A stretch of DNA of 24,758 bases from Sandaracinobacteroides sp041909755 (GCF_041909755.1 NZ_JAYRCW010000033.1:1-24758), one strand, 5' to 3'. Shown: positions 1-6,969, counted from the first letter of the stretch. Numbers and translations: made by a program. Notes: a model not told the origin generated them from the sequence alone.

Positions 1-738
1 GGCGTAGAGCGCGATTGCAGCCGCGTTGGAGACGTTCAGGCTTTCCACGGCGCGGGTGATGGGCAGTTTCGCCAGCACGTCCACATGTTCGCGGGTGTTG
101 TGGCGCATGCCTTCGCCCTCGGCCCCCAGCACGATGGCCTGCGGCTGCGGCGTCAGCGCCTCCGCCAGCGTGACCTTCGCGTCGCCCGCAAGGCCGATGC
201 GCCAGTAACCGGCCTCCGCGATCTCCTCCAGCGCGCGGGCAAGGTTGACAACGCGGACCCAGGGCAGGGCCTCCAGCGCGCCGGAGGCCGCCCTGGCAAG
301 CGCGCCGGATTCGGGTGGGCTGTGGCGATCCTGGGTGATGATGGCGCGGGCGCCGAAGGCCGCCGCTGATCGGATGATGGCGCCCACATTGTGCGGATCC
401 GTCACCTGATCGAGGATGACGAGCGGGGCCATCGGATCCGGATTTTCCAGCACTTCGTCGAGCCAGGGCGATTCGAGCGGCTCCACCTCAAGCACAAGGC
501 CCTGATGGGGCGCATCGGCCGGCACGAGGCGGGCGAGATCATGGCCATCCCCGAACTGGACCTGCAGGCCTTCGGGAATCACGATCTTTGCCAGCTCCTC
601 GTGCGTGCCGAACAGCTTCCTCAGCGTGCGCGCGGGATTGTCGAGCGCGGCATAGACGGCGTGCCGGCCATAGAGGCGCGGCCGGTTCGGATCGGTGCGG
701 TTGGCGGTGCCGTGGCGCTTGTTCGGTCGTCGTCCCAT
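1..738 (-). CDS. rlmB: 23S rRNA (guanosine-2'-O)-methyltransferase, TrmH/SpoU family (partial, C-terminus runs off the window)
   Basis: This is an open frame of 246 codons on the minus strand, starting at ATG 738 and running off the left edge, so the last few residues are missing. It is a SPOUT (trefoil-knot) enzyme that transfers a methyl group from S-adenosylmethionine to the 2'-OH of a guanosine in 23S rRNA. The short N-terminal substrate-binding domain (about residues 20-95, beginning RLYGRHAVYAAL) is followed by the catalytic domain. All three SPOUT motifs are visible: NVGAIIRS (residues 117-124, with the catalytic-type Asn and Arg), LGAEGEGMR (204-212) and LPITRAVESLNVS (225-237). The start is supported by an AGGAA stretch just upstream and by the typical short basic N-terminus. 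The gene is transcribed divergently from the thioesterase. The family is clear. Assignment to RlmB (G2251) rather than another TrmH paralogue rests on length and the N-terminal domain. Confidence 0.9.
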   Translation of the reverse strand, partial: MGRRPNKRHGTANRTDPNRPRLYGRHAVYAALDNPARTLRKLFGTHEELAKIVIPEGLQVQFGDGHDLARLVPADAPHQGLVLEVEPLESPWLDEVLENPDPMAPLVILDQVTDPHNVGAIIRSAAAFGARAIITQDRHSPPESGALARAASGALEALPWVRVVNLARALEEIAEAGYWRIGLAGDAKVTLAEALTPQPQAIVLGAEGEGMRHNTREHVDVLAKLPITRAVESLNVSNAAAIALYA

Positions 739-835
739 GTTCCTGCCTTCCGGGCCCTGATCGGGCGGCCCTGTCACTAGCCATGGGTGGCGCGGGAGGA
801 AAGCCCGCACGAGAGCTGCTGGCAAAGGAGTGGCC

Positions 836-1621
836 ATGGCAAGCTTTGAATCGGTGATCACGGGGCTGACGGCAAAAGGCGACGGCTGGCTGGCGACGCC
901 GACAGACGACTGGCTGCAGGGACGGACCCTGTATGGCGGCCTTTCGGCAGCGCTGGCGCTGAGGGCCTGCGAACTGGCGGTGCCGGGCCTGCCGCCGCTC
1001 CGGTCCGGGCAGATCGCCTATATCGGGCCGGCGGCGGGCGAAGTGCTGCTGAAGCCGCAGCTGATCCGGCAGGGCAAGTCCGTCACCTACATGAGCTGCG
1101 ATCTGGTGTCCGGCGGGGCGGTGGCGTTGAGGGCGCTGTTCGCGTTCGGGGCCTCCCGGGAAAGCCGCTTTGCCGCAGTTGCCCCGCCGCCGCCCGTCTG
1201 GCGCGCGCCGCAGGATTGCCCGCGCCTCTGGCCAGAGGGCATGGGCCCGGCCTTTGCCGGCCACCTCAATCAGCGGATGGCGGGCCCGTTGCGCCCGTTT
1301 TCCGGCGCGGATCAGGGCGATCTGCTGATCTGGGTGCGGCATGACGAACCGGTCACGCCGGGGCAGGCGGCGCTGGTGGCGATGGGCGACGCCTTGCCAC
1401 CCGCAAGCTTCACCCGCTTCGATGGCCCGGCGATGATCAGCACCATGACATGGAGCTTCGACCTGTTCGATCCGGCGGCGGCCGACGGGTCCGGCTGGTT
1501 GCTGCTGCATTCGCGCGACGATGGCGTGGGCGACGGCTATTCAGGGCAGGACATGGCAATGTGGGACGAGGCGGGGCGGCCCCTGATGCGGGGCCGTCAG
1601 TCGGTCGCGATTTTCGCCTGA
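836..1621 (+). CDS. TesB-like acyl-CoA thioesterase family protein
   Basis: This 261-residue protein resembles the double hot-dog thioesterase family (TesB-like / 4HBT_3), which hydrolyses acyl-CoA thioesters to free acid and CoA in the cytoplasm. The N-terminal part has the family pattern WLQGRTLYGGLSAALALRA (about residues 26-44), matching the hot-dog helix and substrate-entry segment. The C-terminal half (about 200-260) has the pattern MTWSFDLFD...WLLLHSR...GDGYS...MWDEAGRPLMRGRQSVAIF, typical of the second hot-dog repeat. I chose ATG 836 over the in-frame GTG 830 because AAAGGAG (824-830) lies 5 nt before 836 and overlaps the GTG. No signal peptide is seen. Its last 25 bases overlap the end of the opposing hydrolase gene. 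The substrate is unknown. Confidence 0.85.
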   Translation: MASFESVITGLTAKGDGWLATPTDDWLQGRTLYGGLSAALALRACELAVPGLPPLRSGQIAYIGPAAGEVLLKPQLIRQGKSVTYMSCDLVSGGAVALRALFAFGASRESRFAAVAPPPPVWRAPQDCPRLWPEGMGPAFAGHLNQRMAGPLRPFSGADQGDLLIWVRHDEPVTPGQAALVAMGDALPPASFTRFDGPAMISTMTWSFDLFDPAAADGSGWLLLHSRDDGVGDGYSGQDMAMWDEAGRPLMRGRQSVAIFA

Positions 1622-2607
1622 GGGGGATCCAGCGCCGCCAGGAAGGCCAGCATCCGGTCCAGCGCGAGGCGGCCTTCCTCGGTGTTCAGGCGCAGCTGAT
1701 ATTCATGGCCCAGCGGCGGCTGGTGGTCGGCCGGGAAGAACAGGGTGTCGGTCGTCACGCCAAGGCTTGCCAGTCGCTCCGCCAGCTTCAGCCCCTGAGG
1801 CGTCAACGGGTCCGCATTGCCGCCGGTGATGAAGCTGGGCGGGAACGCCGGGCCCACATGAGCGATGACAGAGAACAACTCCCCGCCCTTCACCCGCGCC
1901 GGGTTCGTTTCGCCGGTATAGCCCCGGAAGGCGGCGCGGACGAACGCCCCGATCAGGCCGCCGCCGCCAAGGTCCGGCAGGTCATAGATGCCCGACGTGA
2001 GCAGCATGCCGCGAAGATCCTGGGCGGGAACGGCCGGGGCGATCCCCAGCTTTTGCGCATAGGCGGGGTCGGTGATGGAAAGCGCAAGCTGCGCGGCGAT
2101 ATGGGCGCCCGCCGAATCGCCGCCCAGCACAAGGGCGCCGGGATCGATGCCCAGCGCGGCGGCATTGGCACGGATATGGGCGATGGCGGCATTCACCTGC
2201 CGGACGGGCAGGGGATAGGCCCCGCTGGCGCCGCGCCGGTATTCGACGGACACCACCGGATAGCCATGGCCCGCCAGCGCGGACAGCCAGTTGGCGACGC
2301 TGGACTTGTCCCCCGCGACGAAGCCGCCGCCATGTACCCACACGACGAGCGGCGCCTTGCGCGGCGTGCCGGCGGGCGGAAGGAAGAGATCGAAACGCTC
2401 GTCCGGCCCGGGGCCATACAGCAGGTCCCTGTGCGCGATCACGCCCGGCGGGACATGCCCGGCCGAGGCGGCGGCGAGTTCGGCATCGCCGCGATCGAAG
2501 ACCTGACGGATGACCCAGACGCCGGGTTCCGGGCTGAGGCGGACGGCGACGACCGCCGCAAGCCCCAGGGCGGCGAGGATTCCGAAGAGCCAGGCCAGTT
2601 TCCGCAC
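1597..2607 (-). CDS. Membrane-anchored alpha/beta hydrolase (HSL/BD-FAE-like esterase)
   Basis: This 336-residue alpha/beta hydrolase is an esterase or lipase-like enzyme of the hormone-sensitive-lipase / carboxylesterase type. The oxyanion-hole motif HGGGF is at residues 92-96 and the nucleophile elbow GDSAG at 163-167 (Ser165). The acid residue is probably Asp266 (GGNADPLTP) and the catalytic His is 301 (PLGHEY). Residues 4-22 form one hydrophobic segment after a short basic start, so the enzyme is probably anchored to the inner membrane facing the periplasm. I chose GTG 2607 because GGGGAG lies 7 nt upstream. A longer in-frame ATG at 2676 would add a cysteine-rich, non-conserved tail and overlap the tRNA-Tyr promoter. 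The gene converges on the thioesterase with a 25-base 3' overlap. The substrate cannot be told from sequence. Confidence 0.85.
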   Translation of the reverse strand: MRKLAWLFGILAALGLAAVVAVRLSPEPGVWVIRQVFDRGDAELAAASAGHVPPGVIAHRDLLYGPGPDERFDLFLPPAGTPRKAPLVVWVHGGGFVAGDKSSVANWLSALAGHGYPVVSVEYRRGASGAYPLPVRQVNAAIAHIRANAAALGIDPGALVLGGDSAGAHIAAQLALSITDPAYAQKLGIAPAVPAQDLRGMLLTSGIYDLPDLGGGGLIGAFVRAAFRGYTGETNPARVKGGELFSVIAHVGPAFPPSFITGGNADPLTPQGLKLAERLASLGVTTDTLFFPADHQPPLGHEYQLRLNTEEGRLALDRMLAFLAALDPPQAKIATD

Positions 2608-2650
2608 GCGATTTCTCCCCCTTGCGCAGGGCTCGCACGCCTTTGCGGTG

Positions 2651-2679
2651 TTGACAAGGCGGGGCCCATTCGCCATTTG
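2651..2679 (+). promoter_or_regulatory. Promoter of the tRNA-Tyr (and probably tRNA-Gly) genes
   Basis: A perfect -35 box TTGACA (2651-2656), a 17-nt spacer and CATTTG (2674-2679) as -10 are followed by a C/G-only discriminator (CCCGCC). The predicted start is near 2686, about 18 nt before the tRNA. A GC-rich discriminator is typical of stringently controlled stable-RNA promoters. The -10 match is only moderate. Confidence 0.6.
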
Positions 2680-2703
2680 CCCGCCTCCCGCACCGAAGGG
2701 TTC

Positions 2704-2789
2704 GGAGGGGTGGCCGAGCGGTCAATGGCAGCAGACTGTAAATCTGCCGGGTTTTCCCTACGTTGGTTCAAATCCAACCCCCTCCACCA
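2704..2789 (+). tRNA. tRNA-Tyr, anticodon GTA
   Basis: The acceptor stem GGAGGGG (2704-2710) pairs perfectly with CCCCTCC (2779-2785). The T arm is GTTGG-TTCAAAT-CCAAC. The anticodon loop is CTGTAAA with anticodon GTA. A long variable arm makes it a class II tRNA, as expected for bacterial tRNA-Tyr. Discriminator A is at 2786 and CCA is encoded at 2787-2789. Confidence 0.97.
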
Positions 2790-2917
2790 TTCTGCCAGGG
2801 GCAGGATGGAGTCCTTGCAAGGGGTCGGGCTTTGCCCGGTTCCGCGCATCGGCGCGGGCGCGCAGTCGCGCTTGCGGCGGCTTTTCTGCCGGGCAAGGGC
2901 GCCTCGCTGGCGAGTGG

Positions 2918-2991
2918 GCGGGTATAGCACAATGGTAGTGCAGCAGCCTTCCAAGCTGAATACGCGGGTTCGATTCCCGCTACCCGCTCCA
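2918..2991 (+). tRNA. tRNA-Gly, anticodon TCC
   Basis: The acceptor stem GCGGGTA (2918-2924) pairs with TACCCGC (2981-2987). The T arm GCGGG-TTCGATT-CCCGC is intact, and the anticodon loop CTTCCAA gives TCC. Discriminator T is at 2988 and encoded CCA at 2989-2991. The gene lies 128 nt after tRNA-Tyr with no clear promoter of its own, so the two are probably cotranscribed. Confidence 0.97.
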
Positions 2992-3061
2992 GTCTTTACA
3001 GTCAGTTAGGTCGAAACTCCCGCATGTTGCCGGGAATTGCGCGCCGCGCCGCATCTGGCTC

Positions 3062-3090
3062 TTGCCTCACCCCGGCCACTCCCTTATAGC
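3062..3090 (+). promoter_or_regulatory. Promoter of tRNA-Trp, possibly reading into secE-nusG-rplKA
   Basis: TTGCCT (3062-3067), a 17-nt spacer and TATAGC (3085-3090) are followed by a C/G-rich discriminator. The predicted start, about 3097, is 13 nt before the tRNA. No better promoter was seen between the tRNA and secE, so this one may drive the whole trnW-secE-nusG-rplK-rplA unit. Confidence 0.55.
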
Positions 3091-3109
3091 CCCGGCTCCC
3101 GCGCTCCGC

Positions 3110-3185
3110 AGGAGTGTAGCTCAGTTGGTAGAGCATCGGTCTCCAAAACCGAGGGCCGGGGGTTCGAGTCCCTCCACTCCTGCCA
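3110..3185 (+). tRNA. tRNA-Trp, anticodon CCA
   Basis: The acceptor stem AGGAGTG (3110-3116) pairs with CACTCCT (3175-3181). The D arm GCTCAGTTGGTAGAGC is standard, and the anticodon loop CTCCAAA gives CCA. The T arm contains TTCGAGT. Discriminator G is at 3182 and encoded CCA at 3183-3185. A tRNA-Trp directly upstream of secE-nusG is a common bacterial arrangement. Confidence 0.97.
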
Positions 3186-3369
3186 ACGCCTTGGGAACAG
3201 ACGTCTTGAACGAGGCGGCTGACAACCCCAAGTCGCTGGAGGGCGGGTAAGATTTCTGGCCCGGCCGGTGCCCCGCTGAAGAGGGGCGTCTGCCGGGAGT
3301 TGTCGTTGGTGAAAGCGCGGGGCGGGAGGCTTCGGGCCTGAACCGACGGCGGATGGAAGGTTGAATCGG

Positions 3370-3567
3370 ATGGCGAAGACGAGCCCGGGCGAGTTTGTCC
3401 GGCAGGTGAGGCAGGAAACGTCGAAGGTCGTCTGGCCGTCGCGTCCTGAAGTCGTGCGCACGACCATCCTCGTCCTCATCATGACGTCGATCCTCGCCGT
3501 CTTCTTCCTTGGCGTCGATCAGGTGCTGGGCCGGGCGGTCAAGTTCTTCCTGGGTCTGGGAGCGTAA
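3370..3567 (+). CDS. secE: Preprotein translocase subunit SecE
   Basis: This 65-residue single-pass SecE is the short form usual in alphaproteobacteria. SecE clamps SecY in the SecYEG channel in the inner membrane. The amphipathic cytoplasmic helix carries the family signature VRQVRQETSKVVWPSRPEV (residues 14-32). One transmembrane helix follows at about 36-56. The start is ATG 3370 (MAKTSPG); an in-frame TTG at 3361 is less likely because GGAAGG ends at 3360, directly against it. Five bases separate the gene from nusG, so the two are cotranscribed. The 184 nt between tRNA-Trp and secE hold a small GCCCC/GGGGC hairpin (3270-3287) and no convincing promoter. Confidence 0.95.
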   Translation: MAKTSPGEFVRQVRQETSKVVWPSRPEVVRTTILVLIMTSILAVFFLGVDQVLGRAVKFFLGLGA

Positions 3568-3572
3568 TCCTC

Positions 3573-4112
3573 ATGTCGCGCTGGTACATCATTCACGCCT
3601 ATTCGGGCTTCGAGAACAAGGTCCGCGACCAGATCGTGTCCGACGCGGCCCGGCTGGGGCTGGAAGGCATGGTCGAGGCGGTCGAGGTGCCCACCGAAAA
3701 GGTGACGGAAGTTCGCCGCGGCAAGAAGGTGCAGAGCGAGCGGAAGTTCTTCCCCGGCTATGTGCTGGCCAAGCTGGAAATGAACGATCAGGTCTATCAC
3801 CTTGTGAAGAACACGCCGAAGGTGACTGGATTCCTTGGATCTTCCGGCAAGCCTCAGCCGATTTCCGAGGCCGAGGCCGCGCGCATCCTGAACACCAAGG
3901 CCGAAGCCGACGCGGCTGCGCCCAAGGCGAAGAAGAAGGCGAACTTCGAGATCGGGGATTCGGTGAAGGTGCTGGATGGCCCGTTCGCCAGCTTCTCGGG
4001 TCTGGTCGAGGAAATCGACTACGAGAAGTCGCGCGTGAAGGTTTCCGTGTCCATCTTCGGCCGGGCGACCCCGGTGGAGCTGGACTTCGAGCAGGTCGAG
4101 AAGACCAAGTAA
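3573..4112 (+). CDS. nusG: Transcription termination/antitermination factor NusG
   Basis: This 179-residue NusG binds the RNA polymerase clamp and links it to Rho or to the leading ribosome. The N-terminal NGN domain opens with the classical SRWYIIHAYSGFENKV and contains FFPGYVLAKLEM and the VTGFLGSSGKPQPIS segment (about 85-100). An alanine/lysine-rich linker (about 112-125) leads to the C-terminal KOW domain, with GDSVKVLDGPFASFSGLVEEID followed by VSIFGRATPVELDFEQVEK. Length and architecture are normal. The gene lies 5 nt behind secE, with the ribosomal protein operon downstream. Confidence 0.98.
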   Translation: MSRWYIIHAYSGFENKVRDQIVSDAARLGLEGMVEAVEVPTEKVTEVRRGKKVQSERKFFPGYVLAKLEMNDQVYHLVKNTPKVTGFLGSSGKPQPISEAEAARILNTKAEADAAAPKAKKKANFEIGDSVKVLDGPFASFSGLVEEIDYEKSRVKVSVSIFGRATPVELDFEQVEKTK

Positions 4113-4264
4113 TTCCCCCGGAAGGGGAACGATGCTTGGGCCGCGGTCGGACAGGCATGACATCGTGGGAGGTGAGGGGTTCGCCCCGATCCGTTTGCAC
4201 CACACGGCCGCACAACCGGAGGGACGGGTGGTTCGCCACCCGGCCCTGATTTGGAGCAAGTGAT
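4113..4264 (+). promoter_or_regulatory. Structured nusG-rplK spacer; candidate L1-responsive leader of rplKA
   Basis: The 152-nt spacer contains several potential hairpins. They are TTCCCC/GGGGAA (4113-4118 with 4124-4129), CGATG (4130-4134) pairing with CATCG (4160-4164), a GGGGTTCGCCCC hairpin near 4176, and CGGGTGG-TTCG-CCACCCG (4225-4242). None is followed by a T tract, so read-through from nusG is likely. In other bacteria L1 represses the rplKA mRNA through a leader that mimics its 23S site. Position and structure fit such a role here, but I could not confirm the L1 motif. Confidence 0.35.
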
Positions 4265-4699
4265 ATGGCAAAGAAGATCACTGGCTATATCAAGCTGCAG
4301 GTTGCAGCTGGTAAGGCCACCCCGAGCCCGCCGATCGGGCCTGCGCTGGGTCAGCGCGGCGTGAACATCATGGAATTCTGCAAGGCCTTCAACGCTGCCA
4401 CCGGCAGCCTCGAGCCCGGCATGCCGATCCCCACGGTGATCACCGTCTATGCGGACCGCAGCTTCTCGTTCATCACCAAGACGCCGCCGGCGAGCTTCCT
4501 TCTGAAGAAGGCGGCCGGCCTGAAGTCCGGCGCGACGACGCCCGGCAAGGGCGCGCCCGCGGGCAAGGTGAAGAAGTCGCAGATCCGCGAGATCGCCGAG
4601 ACGAAGATGAAGGACCTGAACGCGAACGACATCGAGATGGCCATGAAGACCATCGAGGGTTCCGCCCGCGCGATGGGCCTTGAAGTGGTGGAGGGCTGA
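4265..4699 (+). CDS. rplK: 50S ribosomal protein L11
   Basis: This 144-residue L11 binds the GTPase-associated region of 23S rRNA at the base of the stalk. The N-terminal domain shows KLQVAAGKATPSPPIGPALGQRGVN, including the conserved proline-rich hinge at about 20-26. The C-terminal RNA-binding domain ends in AMKTIEGSARAMGLEV. The start ATG 4265 is preceded by GGAG at 4253-4256. The gene lies 4 nt before rplA, so the two are translated from one message. Confidence 0.98.
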   Translation: MAKKITGYIKLQVAAGKATPSPPIGPALGQRGVNIMEFCKAFNAATGSLEPGMPIPTVITVYADRSFSFITKTPPASFLLKKAAGLKSGATTPGKGAPAGKVKKSQIREIAETKMKDLNANDIEMAMKTIEGSARAMGLEVVEG

Positions 4700-4703
4700 T
4701 CCG

Positions 4704-5402
4704 ATGGCCAAGCTGACCAAGAAGAGCAAGGCTCTCGGCGCGACCGTCGAGCCGCTGAAGCTGTATCCCGTCGACGAGGCGCTGGGCCTCGTGAAGGCGA
4801 ACGCGACCGCGAAGTTCGATGAGACGATCGAAGTGGCCGTGAACCTGAACGTCGATCCCCGCCATGCGGACCAGATGGTGCGCGGCATGGTGACCCTGCC
4901 CAAGGGCACCGGCAAGACGGTGCGCGTGGGCGTGTTCGCCCGTGGCCCGAAGGCCGATGAAGCCCGTGAAGCCGGGGCCGACGTGGTCGGCGCCGAAGAC
5001 CTGCTGGAAATCGTGCAGGGCGGCACCATCGATTTCGACCGCTGCATCGCCACGCCCGACATGATGGGTCTGGTGGGTCGCCTCGGTAAGGTTCTCGGTC
5101 CCAAGGGCCTGATGCCGAACCCGAAGCTGGGCACCGTGACGATGAACGTCGGCGAAGCCGTGAAGGCTGCCAAGGGCGGCCAGATCGAGTTCCGCGTCGA
5201 AAAGGCGGGCATCATCCACGCCGGCCTCGGCAAGGCGAGCTTCGCGCAGGAAGATCTGAAGGCGAACCTGGACGCGTTCCTGGATGCGCTGGTGAAGGCC
5301 AAGCCGTCGGGCGCCAAGGGCAAGTATGTCGAGAAGATCTCGCTCAGCTCCACCCAGGGCAAGGGCGTGAAGGTGGATCCGGCGACCGCGCTGGGCGCCT
5401 GA
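4704..5402 (+). CDS. rplA: 50S ribosomal protein L1
   Basis: This 232-residue L1 forms the mobile L1 stalk that helps release deacylated tRNA from the E site, and it is the usual autogenous repressor of the rplKA message. Recognisable blocks include FDETIEVAVNLNVDPRHADQMVRG (about 43-66), the domain II segment VFARGPKADEAREAGADVVG, and GLMPNPKLGTVT (about 136-147), the diagnostic L1 signature. The start is ATG 4704; in-frame upstream codons overlap the end of rplK and lack conservation. The gene is followed by a strong intrinsic terminator. Confidence 0.98.
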   Translation: MAKLTKKSKALGATVEPLKLYPVDEALGLVKANATAKFDETIEVAVNLNVDPRHADQMVRGMVTLPKGTGKTVRVGVFARGPKADEAREAGADVVGAEDLLEIVQGGTIDFDRCIATPDMMGLVGRLGKVLGPKGLMPNPKLGTVTMNVGEAVKAAKGGQIEFRVEKAGIIHAGLGKASFAQEDLKANLDAFLDALVKAKPSGAKGKYVEKISLSSTQGKGVKVDPATALGA

Positions 5403-5426
5403 GCCTTCCGGCAACATTGAACCGCG

Positions 5427-5456
5427 AAGAGGCCGGGGGAAACCCCGGCCTCTTTT
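5427..5456 (+). terminator. Rho-independent terminator after rplA
   Basis: A perfect 12-bp stem, AAGAGGCCGGGG (5427-5438) with CCCCGGCCTCTT (5443-5454), closes a GAAA tetraloop, and the stem runs into TTTT. It ends the (trnW)-secE-nusG-rplK-rplA unit. Confidence 0.93.
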
Positions 5457-5658
5457 CGTTTCGGGTGGGCGGAGTGGCCTGGGGAGGCGGACGTCCCGGC
5501 CTGTCCTACGGCGGGATGTGCCGGTAGTATGCCTGCCGCTGCCCGGGAGGATGGGCTTGCGGCAACCGGGGCGACTGCGGAGGGCACGACACGAGTGCGA
5601 AAAGTGGGAAAAGCTGAACGGAAAGGCGCCCCCCGATGATGGCCGCGCGCGGCCGATC
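5457..5658. other. Gene-free spacer between the rplA terminator and the rplJ promoter
   Basis: About 200 nt with no coding frame that shows protein-like conservation, no tRNA and no convincing repeat. An AT-leaning patch (GCGAAAAGTGGGAAAAGC, about 5595-5612) lies about 50 nt upstream of the rplJ promoter and could act as an UP-like element. That role is a guess. Confidence 0.4.
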
Positions 5659-5686
5659 TTGACCTGCGGGGCGAATCCTCTATAGG
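5659..5686 (+). promoter_or_regulatory. Promoter of rplJ-rplL
   Basis: TTGACC (5659-5664), a 16-nt spacer and TATAGG (5681-5686) are followed by a GC-rich start region (predicted start about 5692). It sits downstream of the rplA terminator, so rplJL is transcribed separately from rplKA. Confidence 0.65.
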
Positions 5687-5691
5687 CGCGC

Positions 5692-5954
5692 GTTCCGCTT
5701 GCAGGCCCCCGGGTCTGTGGCGCCGTCCGAGATTGCAGGTGCCCGAAAGGGTTTAAGCCGACAGGGCCTGCATGAGACGAGGAACAGCTTTGGCCCCTTT
5801 CAGCCGTGCGATGGCCGGGGGAATTTGCAGCGGGGCTTCGGCTTCGCTGGCGGCGATCCTTTTCGGGCGGGCCAATGGGCCCGGCGCAAATCCAGGCCCC
5901 TTGGCTCTATGGCTGCCTCTCAATCCGGGGGGGCAGCGAGTGCAAGGAGTGAGC
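5692..5954 (+). promoter_or_regulatory. Long structured 5' leader of rplJ-rplL (candidate L10-L12 autoregulatory site)
   Basis: From the predicted start to the rplJ AUG there are about 260 untranslated nucleotides. TGCAGGCCC (5700-5708) can pair perfectly with GGGCCTGCA (5764-5772). The same 3' arm can instead pair with TGCAGG plus CCC at 5734-5744, leaving a 2-nt bulge, so two mutually exclusive folds exist. Further down, ATTTGC (5823-5828) pairs with GCAAAT (5886-5891) around an inner GGGCC/GGCCC hairpin. L10 complexes repress their own mRNA through such leaders in other bacteria; that role here is inferred. Confidence 0.5.
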
Positions 5955-6470
5955 ATGGATCGGAACCAGAAGAAAGAGCTGGTCGCCAATCTCGCGAAGA
6001 CGCTGGGTGAGACCCAGGTTGTGGTGATTACCCGCAACCATGGCCTTACCGTTGCGCAGGTTTCCGACCTGCGCACGCGGATGCGCGGAGCTGGTGCGCA
6101 GTTCAAGGTGACGAAGAACCGGCTTGCCCGCATTGCCTTGGAGGGCACGCCCTATCAGGATATCGGCCAGCTTCTGGTCGGCCCTGTTGGTCTTGCCACG
6201 TCCGTCGATCCGGTTGCGGCTGCAAAGATCGCAATCGAGTTCGCGAAGACCACCGACAAGTTCGAAATCGTCGGTGCTTCGATGGCGGGCACGCTTCTCG
6301 ATGTGAACGGGGTGAAGGCGCTTGCCGAACTTCCGTCGCTCGACGAGCTCCGGGCGAAGCTGGTGGGTCTGTTGAACGCACCTGCGACCAAGATTGCGCA
6401 GCTTTCGACGGCCCCGGCCGCCAAGCTGGCGCGCGTGTTTGCGGCTTACGGCGACAGCGCCGCCGCCTGA
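5955..6470 (+). CDS. rplJ: 50S ribosomal protein L10
   Basis: This 171-residue L10 anchors L7/L12 dimers to the ribosomal stalk. The N-terminal RNA-binding domain begins MDRNQKKELVANLAKTL and contains VTKNRLARIALEG (about 55-67). The C-terminal helix that binds L12 dimers is the alanine-rich tail, about 135-171. AAGGAG (5944-5949) lies 5 nt before ATG 5955, which fixes the start. In-frame codons further upstream lie inside the leader structure and give non-conserved sequence. The gene is 21 nt from rplL. Confidence 0.97.
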   Translation: MDRNQKKELVANLAKTLGETQVVVITRNHGLTVAQVSDLRTRMRGAGAQFKVTKNRLARIALEGTPYQDIGQLLVGPVGLATSVDPVAAAKIAIEFAKTTDKFEIVGASMAGTLLDVNGVKALAELPSLDELRAKLVGLLNAPATKIAQLSTAPAAKLARVFAAYGDSAAA

Positions 6471-6491
6471 TAGAGATCAAGGAGTATCAAA

Positions 6492-6869
6492 ATGGCTGAC
6501 CTGAACAAGATCGTTGAAGACCTGTCCGCCCTGACCGTTCTGGAAGCGGCCGAGCTGGCCAAGCTGCTGGAAGAAAAGTGGGGCGTTTCCGCCGCTGCGG
6601 CTGTTGCCGTGGCCGCGCCTGCCGCTGGTGGCGCTGCCGCCCCGGCCGCCGAAGAAAAGACCGAGTTCGACGTGATCCTCACCGGCGACGGTGGCAAGAA
6701 GATCAACGTCATCAAGGAAGTCCGCGCCATCACCGGCCTGGGCCTGACCGAAGCGAAGACCCTGGTGGAATCCGCTCCGAAGGCCGTGAAGGAAGGCGTG
6801 AACAAGGAAGAAGCCGAAAAGCTGAAGAAGCAGCTTGAGGAAGCCGGCGCGACCGTCGAACTCAAGTAA
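6492..6869 (+). CDS. rplL: 50S ribosomal protein L7/L12
   Basis: This 125-residue L7/L12 is the multicopy stalk protein that recruits translational GTPases. The N-terminal dimerisation domain (MADLNKIVEDLSALTVLEAAELAKLLEEKWGV, about 1-32) is followed by an Ala/Pro/Gly hinge (about 33-53). The C-terminal domain has EKTEFDVIL, KKINVIKEVRAITGLGLTEAK and the end VELK. AAGGAG at 6479-6484 lies 7 nt upstream. The gene is followed by a strong terminator, so transcription normally stops here and not in rpoB. Confidence 0.98.
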   Translation: MADLNKIVEDLSALTVLEAAELAKLLEEKWGVSAAAAVAVAAPAAGGAAAPAAEEKTEFDVILTGDGGKKINVIKEVRAITGLGLTEAKTLVESAPKAVKEGVNKEEAEKLKKQLEEAGATVELK

Positions 6870-6893
6870 GCCTTTCAGGCTTTCTGGCAAAGG

Positions 6894-6923
6894 AAGGGGC
6901 GGCTCCGCAAGGGGCCGCCCCTT
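6894..6923 (+). terminator. Rho-independent terminator after rplL
   Basis: A 13-bp stem (6894-6906 with 6911-6923, one G-T pair) with a GCAA tetraloop ends in TTT. The AAGGGGCGGC/GCCGCCCCTT core is perfect. Confidence 0.9.
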
Positions 6924-6952
6924 TCGCATGAGCGGACGCGGAGGCAGCGCAT

Positions 6953-6969
6953 GGGGCTATGCCCCTTTT
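6953..6969 (+). terminator. Second small hairpin with T run after rplL
   Basis: GGGGC (6953-6957), TAT loop, GCCCC (6961-6965) and TTTT. It is short, but placed as a backup terminator 30 nt behind the main one. Confidence 0.4.

Noticed and set aside
2439..2954. Minus-strand frame across tRNA-Tyr
   Set aside because: It contains the antisense-of-tRNA peptide GLDLNQRRENPADLQSAA, a well-known spurious annotation, and it overlaps the real hydrolase start in another frame.
1450..3009. 519-codon plus-strand frame through the hydrolase and tRNAs
   Set aside because: It runs antisense to a clear alpha/beta hydrolase and through two tRNA genes, with no domain similarity.
3084..3482. Minus-strand frame across tRNA-Trp and secE
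   Set aside because: Its WRDSNPRPSVLETDALPTEL stretch is the antisense of a tRNA and recurs as a false protein in many genomes; it also lies opposite secE.
5699..6010. Short plus-strand frame in the rplJ leader
   Set aside because: It has no good ribosome-binding site, overlaps the leader pairings and rplJ, and has non-conserved composition. A regulatory leader peptide was considered but nothing supports it.
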